Made by a program: the position numbers and the translations under genes. 5,280 nucleotides of DNA from Acidobacteriota bacterium (lineage in GTDB: Bacteria; Acidobacteriota; Vicinamibacteria; Vicinamibacterales; Vicinamibacteraceae), in contig JAEYZV010000528.1 of assembly GCA_023427865.1 (NCBI GenBank), positions 1-5,280 of the forward strand, in the 5' to 3' direction. Numbering within the stretch: the stretch's first letter is position 1; every line of letters starts with the position of its first letter. Below are positions 1 to 5,280 of this stretch, piece after piece. The notes below the pieces were generated by a model. The model saw only the letters and a program-made list of their open reading frames with translations, searched no databases and was not told where the DNA came from.

Positions 1-19
1 GTCTGAGGCCGCGCCGCTG

Positions 20-175
20 CTACTGGGCCTTGCGGCAGTCGGGGTGCTGGCAGTAGCACCGGAATTCGGTTTCCGGCGCCGACTTGCAGTAGTCGCTGCA
101 GTACTTCTGGTTCGACGGAATCTGACACACGCAGCTCGGATGCGCGCACTTGTGCGTCGCGCTCTGGTTCGTCAT
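20..175 (-). CDS. Small cysteine-rich metallothionein-like protein (51 aa)
   Basis: I translated this gene by hand: ATG at 175-173, TAG at 22-20, 51 residues. Eight are cysteines (10, 15, 17, 26, 30, 40, 42, 47), with His8, His12 and His44. The order CxHPxCxC, then YCSxYC, then CxCxHPxC matches the layout of bacterial metallothioneins (SmtA/BmtA type), small cytosolic proteins that bind Zn(II), Cd(II) or Cu(I) in thiolate clusters for storage or detoxification. Length is close to the roughly 50-60 residues usual for the family. There is no signal peptide or membrane segment, consistent with the cytosol. A GGAGG site 6 bases before the ATG supports the start. Compared with SmtA as I remember it, the second cysteine of the first motif is His12 and the last cysteine is missing, while Cys40 is extra. 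It lies about 200 bases after the receptor gene on the same strand, probably as a separate unit. An alternative is a small treble-clef zinc-binding protein; metal identity cannot be read from sequence. Confidence 0.82.
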   Translation of the reverse strand: MTNQSATHKCAHPSCVCQIPSNQKYCSDYCKSAPETEFRCYCQHPDCRKAQ

Positions 176-181
176 CGGCGG

Positions 182-186
182 CCTCC
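182..186 (-). promoter_or_regulatory. Ribosome binding site of the metallothionein-like gene
   Basis: On the minus strand GGAGG (186-182) is followed by six bases and then the ATG at 175. This is a near-ideal Shine-Dalgarno sequence and is the main non-homology evidence that the 51-codon frame is a real gene. No clear -35/-10 pair or SmtB/ArsR-like inverted repeat was recognised in 187-373. Confidence 0.75.
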
Positions 187-299
187 GCTTGCGCGAGTAT
201 GCCCCCGCCGCCGGAAGCCACCTAGTCAGCCATACGGACGTCGCGAACGAGGCGTGCTACCGGGTGGGGACGTGCAACGCGCAGCGAAGCCGCGCAGGC

Positions 300-339
300 C
301 GCGACCGGAGGGATGGTCGCGACCGCGGCGGTTGCCGCG
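300..339 (-). terminator. Two adjacent GC-rich hairpins after the receptor gene
   Basis: Two inverted repeats follow the receptor stop (374) in transcription order. The first met is CGCGGC (324-329) with GCCGCG (334-339), a 6-bp stem with a 4-base loop. The second is CGCGACC (300-306) with GGTCGCG (315-321), a 7-bp stem with an 8-base loop. They lie 35-74 bases past the stop codon, a sensible place for transcript-end structures. Neither is followed by a T-run on the minus strand, so a classical Rho-independent terminator is not shown. They could instead be 3' stability stems or chance, since such repeats are common in GC-rich DNA. The rest of 176-373 holds no other gene I can support. Confidence 0.25.
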
Positions 340-373
340 CCAGGAGCACGTGGGCGGGGCGTTGATGCACCCG

Positions 374-3313
374 CTAGAACTGCACACGCACGCCCAGACG
401 GAGCACGCGCGGCGCCACGATGCCCGTCACCTGATTGGCCGTGGCAGCGGCCTGGTTCAGGTTGCGCGTCAGCACGGTGTTGACGTTGCCGACGTTGAAG
501 ATGTCCAGGCTGGCCTCGACGCTGCGGCGGCCGAACACGAAGCGCTTGGCGACGCGGGCATCCACCATCTGGAACGTGTCGTAGCGGCTTTCACCGAACG
601 GCTGGAGCAGCAGGTTGACCGTGCCTGCGGCGCCCGACCGGTTCGGCGAGAGGATGCGCTGCGGGAACAGGTAGCCCTGGCGGAAGTTGTAGGTCGCGCC
701 GATGTTGATGTCCCACGGTGCGGCGTAGACGCCTGCCATCTTGAACAGGTGCTTGGCGTTCACGAAGACGTTGTCGATGCCGCTGCCGCCCGCCTCAACC
801 GCGTACTGGCGGCCGTCGTAGTTGGCCAGGTTGGTCGGGTCGAACGTGCTGCTGTAGCCCTGGACGGAGGCGAAGTTGTCCACGGCGCTGTTGTAGCCGT
901 AGTTCATGTCGAGCATCCAGCGGTCGCTCATGCGCTTTGTGAGCACCGCCTCGAGCCCGTTGAAGTCGCGCGTGTACCCGCCGCGGTTCACGAGGCGCTG
1001 CACGCCCGGGATGCTGATGTTCGGCTGGTAGTACGTCAGCTGCGGGCACGACGGTGCCGCGGCTGCGCACGTCGGCTGGTATGTCGTGGGCACCCAGTTG
1101 GACTCGCTGATGCCCACACGCTGGTCGAAGCGGAAGTCCGAGTATCTCCGGTAGATGTAGCTGAGTGACACCGCCACGCTGCTGCCGAGCTGATGGTCGG
1201 CCGTCGCCGTGTACTCAACCGTCCTGTCGTTCTTCAGTCCCGGATCGACCGTGTTCGTCGTGCCGAGGAACCCCGGGTTGTCGGGGTTGTAGTTGCCGCT
1301 GAAGGTGATGACCGCCGATCGCTCCAGCGTCACTTCGTCGAGCTGCACGACGCGATCGCCGTTGGCGTCGTTCCACGGGAACGAGATGCTGGCAGAACTC
1401 ACGGGGTTCAGCGTGCCCGACAGGCTGCCTGGCGCGATCTGCCCGTAATAGACCGAGAACGACGAGCGCAGCACCGTGCGACCGGTGCCGAACAGGTCGT
1501 ACCCGACGCCGAGCCGCGGCGACCAGTTCGAGAACACCACGCCGGAGTCGGCCCCCGCGAAGGCGATGCCGGGGAGCCACTGCGGTACCAGCGGATTGGA
1601 ATCGACGGCGCTGGCCAGCGCCTCGTCGTCCTGCCGATCCCAGCGGAAGCCGGCCGACAGCGTCAGCCGGTCGCGCGTGAAGTTGTCCTGCAGGAACGCG
1701 CTGTGCGTGGTCATCGCGTAGTCGGTGAAGGCGCTGCGCCAGAACTGGGCGCGCTCCGGTACGCCGTTGCGCGTCTGCGCATACACGTCACCGCCGTAAA
1801 CCGTCGTGGAGCTCGCAGGCGTGTCGCGGAAGTTGTAGCCGACCTTGATGGCGTGGTCACCACCAAGTGTTGCCGGCACGAAGTAGGTGCTCGTCAGGGC
1901 GATGCTCGTTGCCGGCCGATCGAACTCCGACTGGTTGTACGAGCGCTCCCACCGGCCCGTGCCCAGGTCGTTCAGCGGCTGGATCTGGCGGTTGGCCGGA
2001 TCCTGGAAGAGCAGCCCGAAGCCGCCGCCGACGTGCGCGTACGCCGCCTCGGCGATGAGGCGATCGTCGAACACGTGCCTGTCGCTCGCCTTGTGCGTCC
2101 ACACCGGGCCTTCCTGGATGTACGTCGTTTCGAACGGACGCGTGTCGCTCGCGTCGCGCGCGTTCCGCACCTTGTCGGCGAAGTTGCTGTGCCACGTGAA
2201 CGTGTTGCCGGAGAACAGCAGGCCGCTGCCCTTGATGTTGTAGTTGTCGAGCGCGGTCAGGTCGGTGTTCAGGCAGCTGTTGATCTCGGCCACCGACAGC
2301 TGCTGCGCCAGCGGATCGGCCGCGTTGACGGGGCAACCCGGTACCTTCTGGTAGAAGTTGACCACGCCGACTTTGATGTTCTGCTTCGAGTAGGAGCCCC
2401 AGAACCAGGCGCGGCCTCTCCAGATCGGGCCGCCGCCCTCGATGCCGTAGTCCTTGATGTTCTGGATCGGCGCGCCTGACCGCGCCCCCTGCCGACGCAG
2501 GTCCTCGGTCAGGTTCGTGGATCCGAGCTCGTCGTCGGTCACGTAGTAGCGCCCGGTGCCGCGGAACTGATCGGTGCCGCTCTTGGTCACGAGGTTGATG
2601 CCGACGCCACCGGTCTGCTGCGTCACGTCGTTGCCGCCGGTGCTGATCTGCATCTGCTCGAGCATGTCGAAGTCGTAGTACACGGCCGACGCACCCGTGG
2701 CCGCCTGATCGGTGATGTCCACGCCGTCGAGCAGCCACTTGTTGTTGGTGGTCGTGGCGCCGCGCGAGATGTAGCCCGACTGCTGCCCAGACTGGCTGCC
2801 GCCGACGTTGGCGCGATCCATTGCGATGCCGGGCGTGCGCTCGAGCATCACCCACGGGTCGCGTGCTGACGGGATGTCCTGGAGTTGCTCCTGGGTGTAG
2901 TTCGTCCTCGTGCCCACCTTGCGCGTGTCGACGAGCGGCGCTTCGCTCGTCACCGTGACCGTCTCCTCGAGCGTCGAGACGTCGAGCGTCGCGTTGGTGG
3001 TCGTGTTGCTGCCGACGTTGACCTGCACCTGCTCGACGACGATCGTCTTGAACCCGGTGAGCTCGAACTTCACGGTGTAGACCCCGGGCTGCAGGCCGGG
3101 GAACAGGTACGTGCCCGTGTCGCCCGTCGTCGCCGCCTGCGGCCGCAGCAGGCTGCCGCCGCTCACCGTCACGACGACTCCGGGGAGCACGGCCCCGGAC
3201 GTGTCCACCACTCGACCGACGATGTCGCCGGTGGGTGCCTGTGCCATCGCGGGCACGGCACTGCTCACCAGCACACCTGTCGCCGCCAGCAGCGCAAGCA
3301 ATCTGCCTCTCAT
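374..3313 (-). CDS. TonB-dependent outer-membrane receptor with N-terminal carboxypeptidase-regulatory-like domain
   Basis: This 979-residue protein is a TonB-dependent receptor, which imports a ligand across the outer membrane using TonB/ExbBD energy. The start is ATG at 3313, 7 bases after AGGA, because it opens directly with a signal peptide (hydrophobic core about 5-20, AMA at 22-24, likely cleavage after Ala24). An upstream in-frame ATG at 3457 would bury that signal behind 48 atypical residues. Domains: Ig-like carboxypeptidase-regulatory domain about 28-110 (GDIVGRVVDTSG, then FPGLQPGVYTVKFELTGFK); TonB-box-like EETVTVTS at 116-123; plug about 125-250 with SRGATTTNNKWLLDGVDIT and INLVTKSGTDQFRG; beta-barrel from about 250 to the final Phe979, the usual last residue of outer-membrane barrels. 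The length fits the large Oar-like receptors frequent in Acidobacteriota. Its only cysteines are 327/347 and 749/756, two close pairs that may be loop disulphides. Residues 649-660 resemble an EF-hand calcium loop. The substrate is unknown; saccharides, peptides or metal chelates are all possible. Confidence 0.95.
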   Translation of the reverse strand: MRGRLLALLAATGVLVSSAVPAMAQAPTGDIVGRVVDTSGAVLPGVVVTVSGGSLLRPQAATTGDTGTYLFPGLQPGVYTVKFELTGFKTIVVEQVQVNVGSNTTTNATLDVSTLEETVTVTSEAPLVDTRKVGTRTNYTQEQLQDIPSARDPWVMLERTPGIAMDRANVGGSQSGQQSGYISRGATTTNNKWLLDGVDITDQAATGASAVYYDFDMLEQMQISTGGNDVTQQTGGVGINLVTKSGTDQFRGTGRYYVTDDELGSTNLTEDLRRQGARSGAPIQNIKDYGIEGGGPIWRGRAWFWGSYSKQNIKVGVVNFYQKVPGCPVNAADPLAQQLSVAEINSCLNTDLTALDNYNIKGSGLLFSGNTFTWHSNFADKVRNARDASDTRPFETTYIQEGPVWTHKASDRHVFDDRLIAEAAYAHVGGGFGLLFQDPANRQIQPLNDLGTGRWERSYNQSEFDRPATSIALTSTYFVPATLGGDHAIKVGYNFRDTPASSTTVYGGDVYAQTRNGVPERAQFWRSAFTDYAMTTHSAFLQDNFTRDRLTLSAGFRWDRQDDEALASAVDSNPLVPQWLPGIAFAGADSGVVFSNWSPRLGVGYDLFGTGRTVLRSSFSVYYGQIAPGSLSGTLNPVSSASISFPWNDANGDRVVQLDEVTLERSAVITFSGNYNPDNPGFLGTTNTVDPGLKNDRTVEYTATADHQLGSSVAVSLSYIYRRYSDFRFDQRVGISESNWVPTTYQPTCAAAAPSCPQLTYYQPNISIPGVQRLVNRGGYTRDFNGLEAVLTKRMSDRWMLDMNYGYNSAVDNFASVQGYSSTFDPTNLANYDGRQYAVEAGGSGIDNVFVNAKHLFKMAGVYAAPWDINIGATYNFRQGYLFPQRILSPNRSGAAGTVNLLLQPFGESRYDTFQMVDARVAKRFVFGRRSVEASLDIFNVGNVNTVLTRNLNQAAATANQVTGIVAPRVLRLGVRVQF

Positions 3314-3320
3314 CTTGTGG

Positions 3321-3330
3321 TCCTCTCCCC
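3321..3330 (-). promoter_or_regulatory. Ribosome binding site deciding the receptor start
   Basis: The minus strand reads GGGGAGAGGA (3330-3321), then seven bases, then ATG at 3313-3311. This purine-rich site, together with the signal peptide beginning at that ATG, fixes the start and argues against the in-frame ATG 144 bases further upstream. Confidence 0.8.
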
Positions 3331-3552
3331 TTGGAACGTTCACGAAGGGGCCGTCCCCGCAAAGTGCGGAGCGCGGCCCCCGACCCCGGATCGCGAAGCT
3401 GCCGCGGGCGCCCCGGAGGCCCTCACTTCGGGGAACGACGGCGCACACGGCGCCCATGGAGCTGGGCCGAACTGGATGCTACGTGGGACGAACCTCGCTG
3501 GTTGCGCCGCGAGCGAGCAACTCTTCTGCCAGGGGCGAGGGGACCGGAAGTT

Positions 3553-3587
3553 GCCGAAATCGGCGTGAGGTCAGTCCAATTTCGGAC
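3553..3587. repeat. Pair of related short palindromes (candidate operator pair)
   Basis: GCCGAAATCGGC (3553-3564) is a palindrome with 5-base arms around AA. GTCCAATTTCGGAC (3574-3587) is an imperfect palindrome with 4-base perfect outer arms. Both contain CCGAAAT, on opposite strands. Their centres are 22 bases apart, close to two helical turns, as expected if two regulator dimers bound the same DNA face. They lie about 240-275 bases upstream of the receptor start. No regulator gene is in the window, so a role as operators is inference from symmetry and spacing only. Confidence 0.3.
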
Positions 3588-3602
3588 GGGCGGGGCGGGG
3601 TT

Positions 3603-3623
3603 TTTGGATCGATTCGATCCAAA
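3603..3623. repeat. 21-base near-perfect palindrome between the SirB1-like gene and the receptor
   Basis: The arms TTTGGATCGA (3603-3612) and TCGATCCAAA (3614-3623) are exact reverse complements around one central T. The palindrome begins 45 bases after the SirB1-like stop and ends about 290 bases before the receptor start. Neither strand has a run of T after the structure (minus strand continues AACCCC, plus strand CGGTCGG), so a typical Rho-independent terminator is unlikely, although the RNA would form a stem of about nine pairs. Its AT-richer outer arms stand out in GC-rich surroundings. It could be an operator for a dimeric regulator such as TetR or GntR type, a bidirectional transcript-end stem, or a small dispersed repeat. 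Confidence 0.55.
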
Positions 3624-3668
3624 CGGTCGGATGGGATCGCGACGCGGTTGGACTTCCGCGTCGGGTGG

Positions 3669-4559
3669 CTAGTTCAACGAGGCGACGCGGCGACGGAGGT
3701 TCTTCACGTGTTCCCACACGGCCTCGAACTCCTCCTTCGCCTCGTCCTCGTCCTCGTCGCGGCGCGTCTGCCGTGCCGTGAGTGCGAGGTACCGCTCGAG
3801 GTCCGCGAGGGCGGCGCCGAAGTGACCCATCTGGTAGGAGAGCAGCCCGCGATCGCGCAACTCGGTGAGCGACGCCGGATCGAGCGCGAGCACGAGATCG
3901 GAGACGTCCCGGGCGCGCGAGAACGCGCGCATCCTGGCATACGCCCGTTTGAGGTTCACGAGCATGCGCACGAGGATCTGCGTCTTGAAGGCGGGCGCGA
4001 GCAGCACCCGGTCGAAGCGCGCGCCTTCGCCGGCATGACGGGCGAGCATGCGCGCGCAGTCGCGCTCGGTGAGCACGATGCCGCCATGGAACGGGTCGAG
4101 GATCAGGTCCTCGGTGGGCGCCGCATCGCCGAGCATGCCCTTGCACCGCACGAGGAAGTGGCCGGGGAAGTTCACGCCCTCGAGCCACAGCCCGACACGA
4201 CGGCCGACGTGCATGTAGATGATGGAGAGCGTGATGGGGATGCCCTTGCGCCGGACCAGCACGTCGTTCAGGAAGCTGTTGCGCGGGTCCTCGTAGTCTC
4301 CCAGGTTGCCGGTGAAGCCCTCGGTGTCGAACAGGAAGTGCCCGAGCTGCTGCACGTGTGCGACGACGTCGCCGGTGGCGGCCGAGGCCTGCACGAAGGC
4401 GCCGGTGCGATCGGCCAGGTGCTGCAGGTGCGCAACGGCCTCCAGCACGCGCGGTCCGGGGTACTCGAGCCGGGCGAGCTGCAGCGCGGCTTCGGCGAGG
4501 TCGTCCTCGCCGGGACGCTGCGCGAGCGCCACGAACGCCTGTACGTCCTCGGGTGTCAC
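3669..4559 (-). CDS. SirB1-family protein: transglutaminase-like domain plus TPR region
   Basis: This is a 296-residue protein starting at GTG 4559-4557 and ending at TAG 3671-3669. The start is preceded by GGAAAGG with 8 bases spacing, and gives the short N-terminal lead normal before LAEAALQLARLEYPG (21-35). Family signatures are clear: NSFLNDVLVRRKGIPITLS (94-112), GVNFPGHFLVR (128-138) and LILDPFHGG (152-160), as in SirB1/Transglut_core2 proteins. The likely core is about 60-165. Residues about 195-265 form TPR-like helices, and 266-296 a highly charged helix (RRDEDEDEAKEEFEA). His134 and Asp155 fit two members of the transglutaminase triad, but the only cysteines are 139 and 168, so the helix that normally carries the nucleophile has Thr110/Ser112 instead. 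An enzymatic role is therefore doubtful; a binding or scaffolding role is inferred. The name comes from Salmonella sirB1, whose biochemical role is not settled to my knowledge. The start overlaps the phosphatase stop by four bases, so it is probably translated by coupling. Confidence 0.9.
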   Translation of the reverse strand: MTPEDVQAFVALAQRPGEDDLAEAALQLARLEYPGPRVLEAVAHLQHLADRTGAFVQASAATGDVVAHVQQLGHFLFDTEGFTGNLGDYEDPRNSFLNDVLVRRKGIPITLSIIYMHVGRRVGLWLEGVNFPGHFLVRCKGMLGDAAPTEDLILDPFHGGIVLTERDCARMLARHAGEGARFDRVLLAPAFKTQILVRMLVNLKRAYARMRAFSRARDVSDLVLALDPASLTELRDRGLLSYQMGHFGAALADLERYLALTARQTRRDEDEDEAKEEFEAVWEHVKNLRRRVASLN

Positions 4560-4574
4560 ACAGGCTGCCTTTCC
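4556..4574 (-). promoter_or_regulatory. Coupled stop/start (GTGA overlap) with internal ribosome binding site
   Basis: The phosphatase stop TGA (4558-4556) shares bases with the SirB1-like start GTG (4559-4557), giving a GTGA overlap. A Shine-Dalgarno-like GGAAAGG (4574-4568) lies inside the last phosphatase codons, 8 bases before the GTG. Both together indicate one transcript and translational coupling, and they select this GTG over upstream in-frame codons that would extend deep into the phosphatase gene. Confidence 0.8.
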
Positions 4575-5257
4575 GCAGCGACGATCGCGTCGAGGCGCTC
4601 GATCGTCACGTCGCCGATCGAGGTGAACCAGGCCTCGGCGCTCGGCAGGCGATCCTGCGCGTAGGACGTGAGCACGGCGACGGCGCGCAGCCCGGCGTCG
4701 CGTGCCGACTGCAGGCCCCATTCAGAGTCCTCGATGGCGACCACCTGCGAGGGCGTGGCGTCAGCTCGCAGGCCGCCGCGCTCCTGAAGCAGCTCGAACG
4801 CGCGGGCGTACGGGTCGGGCGCCGGCTTGCTCCGCGGCGTGTCGCCGGCCGCGACGATGAGCGGGAAGTGCGACGCGAGGCCGCTGCGATCGAGGATCAA
4901 CGCGATCTCCTCGCGCAGCGCTCCGGACGCAATCGCGACCGGCACCTGCGCTGCAATGCGGGCGACGCACTCGGCCGCGCCGGGGTAGAGCGCATGGTCG
5001 CCGATCGCCTGCGGGAAGATCGCCTTCTTCGTCTCGAGCAGCGCGTCCAGCTCGGGTTCCGGCAGCGTGCGGCCGTGATCGCGCAGGACGTGCATGAACG
5101 CGTCGCGGTCGCTGTATCCGAGGTAGCGCGCGTAGTAGTCCTCGGCCGTCAGCGTGATGCCGATGGAATCGAGCACCGTCTGGAAGACGTGCAGGTGCAC
5201 CGGTTCACTGTCGGCGAGCACGCCGTCGAAGTCGAAGATCACGCCTGCGAGAGCCAA
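4556..5257 (-). CDS. HAD-superfamily phosphatase (subfamily IA, beta-phosphoglucomutase/CbbY-like)
   Basis: This 233-residue cytosolic hydrolase has all HAD motifs. Motif I is VIFDFDGVLADSE, with nucleophile Asp9 and acid/base Asp11. Motif II is VAIASGA (Ser111). Lys144 lies in SKPAPDPY (motif III). Motif IV is VVAIEDSEWGLQSARDAG with Glu176 and Asp177 for Mg2+. An alpha-helical C1 cap spans about residues 15-85. The DGVLADSE and SKPAPDPY signatures fit subfamily IA variant 3 enzymes, which dephosphorylate sugar phosphates or phosphoglycolate or isomerise beta-glucose-1-phosphate; the substrate cannot be decided here. The start is TTG at 5257-5255. An in-frame TGA sits three codons upstream (5266-5264) and the only nearby alternative, GTG at codon 6, would shorten the first beta-strand. 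The Shine-Dalgarno GGGAGA is somewhat far, about 11 bases. It is the first gene of a coupled pair with the SirB1-like gene. Confidence 0.93.
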   Translation of the reverse strand: MALAGVIFDFDGVLADSEPVHLHVFQTVLDSIGITLTAEDYYARYLGYSDRDAFMHVLRDHGRTLPEPELDALLETKKAIFPQAIGDHALYPGAAECVARIAAQVPVAIASGALREEIALILDRSGLASHFPLIVAAGDTPRSKPAPDPYARAFELLQERGGLRADATPSQVVAIEDSEWGLQSARDAGLRAVAVLTSYAQDRLPSAEAWFTSIGDVTIERLDAIVAAERQPV

Positions 5258-5261
5258 AGTG

Positions 5262-5279
5262 ATTCAGTTCTCCCTGAAT
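5262..5279 (-). promoter_or_regulatory. Hairpin displaying the phosphatase ribosome binding site in its loop
   Basis: On the minus strand ATTCAG (5279-5274) and CTGAAT (5267-5262) are exact reverse complements with loop GGAGAA (5273-5268), which is the Shine-Dalgarno core. The 3' arm ends four bases before the TTG start at 5257. Folding would leave the site in the loop and shorten the effective distance to the start. The stem is only six pairs, half A/T, so its importance in vivo is uncertain. The stretch lies at the window edge, so the upstream gene or promoter cannot be seen. Confidence 0.4.
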
Positions 5280-5280
5280 G

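Larger units (their letters stand above)
3314..3668. other. Long intergenic leader upstream of the receptor
   Basis: These 355 bases separate the stop of the SirB1-like gene from the receptor start. Reading frames that cross the stretch on either strand are arginine- or proline-rich and match no family, so I call no gene. It should contain the receptor promoter, but I could not pick a -35/-10 pair with confidence; minus-strand TTGGAC (3579-3574) has no good -10 partner at normal spacing. The half nearest the SirB1-like gene holds three palindromes (3553-3564, 3574-3587, 3603-3623). The half nearest the receptor is very GC-rich with short G/C-run stems such as GGGG-CCGT-CCCC (about 3347-3358), which could fold in a 5' untranslated region. 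No known riboswitch pattern was recognised. Confidence 0.6.

Noticed and set aside
222..233. Four-codon frame ATG-GCT-GAC-TAG on the minus strand ahead of the metallothionein
   Set aside because: There is no clear ribosome binding site, and such tiny frames are common by chance; a leader-peptide role is not supported.
44..1168. Plus-strand open frame of 374 codons opposite the receptor gene
   Set aside because: It is rich in Arg, Val, Ala and His with no recognisable domain, and lies antisense to two well-supported genes. It is a frame shadow typical of GC-rich coding DNA.
1193..2479. Plus-strand open frame of 428 codons
   Set aside because: Antisense to the receptor barrel, with Arg/Val/Glu-rich low-complexity translation and no family match; it owes its length to codon bias on the other strand.
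1857..3362. Minus-strand 501-codon frame overlapping the receptor
   Set aside because: It is the receptor DNA read in another frame, giving an extremely Arg/His/Gly-rich product.
3314..3457. N-terminal extension of the receptor from an ATG at 3457
   Set aside because: It would add 48 residues in front of a complete signal peptide, while the ATG at 3313 has a good ribosome binding site.
3603..3623. Rho-independent terminator at the 21-base palindrome
   Set aside because: The stem is AT-rich at its base and neither strand has a T-run after it, so I list it as a palindrome rather than a terminator.
3111..4664. Plus-strand open frame of 517 codons spanning the intergenic region
   Set aside because: It runs antisense through the receptor start, the leader, the whole SirB1-like gene and the end of the phosphatase. 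The translation is composition-driven and has no convincing ribosome binding site or domain.
4560..4721. N-terminal extension of the SirB1-like protein to 4721
   Set aside because: The extra 54 residues are Arg-rich out-of-frame phosphatase DNA; the GTG at 4559 has a ribosome binding site and matches the usual family N-terminus.

Overview
The window is GC-rich, and every gene I can support lies on the minus strand. From right to left in transcription order they are a HAD-family phosphatase, a SirB1-like transglutaminase-fold/TPR protein, a large TonB-dependent outer-membrane receptor, and a very small cysteine-rich metallothionein-like protein. The receptor is of the type with an N-terminal carboxypeptidase-regulatory-like (Ig-like) domain in front of the plug. 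Such receptors are amplified in Acidobacteriota, particularly the GC-rich Vicinamibacteria, so a bacterium of that group is the best guess. This is inference from protein style and base composition, not a proven placement.

Right part (3669-5257): the phosphatase starts from TTG and its stop overlaps the GTG start of the SirB1-like gene by four bases (GTGA), so the two form a translationally coupled pair. The phosphatase keeps all four HAD motifs. The SirB1-like protein keeps the family's FPGHF and LDP motifs but has no cysteine at the place of the classical transglutaminase nucleophile, and it ends in a TPR-like helical region and a charged helix.

Middle (3314-3668): 355 bases with no convincing gene. 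The stretch holds a 21-base near-perfect palindrome (10-base arms, one central base), two smaller related palindromes with centres 22 bases apart, and a good ribosome binding site for the receptor. It is the natural place for the receptor's promoter and operators.

Left part (20-3313): the receptor has a clean signal peptide, an Ig-like domain, a TonB-box-like segment, a plug, and a long barrel ending in phenylalanine. About 200 bases after its stop, past two GC-rich hairpins, a 51-codon gene with a strong Shine-Dalgarno sequence encodes a protein with eight cysteines and a repeated CxHPxC motif. This resembles bacterial metallothioneins (SmtA/BmtA type) and is easily missed because of its size.

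The right-hand pair and the receptor need not be functionally linked, and nothing in the sequence identifies the receptor's substrate. No tRNA, rRNA, CRISPR array, insertion sequence or phage gene was seen. I do not see a multi-gene novel system. The metallothionein variant and the palindromes upstream of the receptor are the items most worth a second look.
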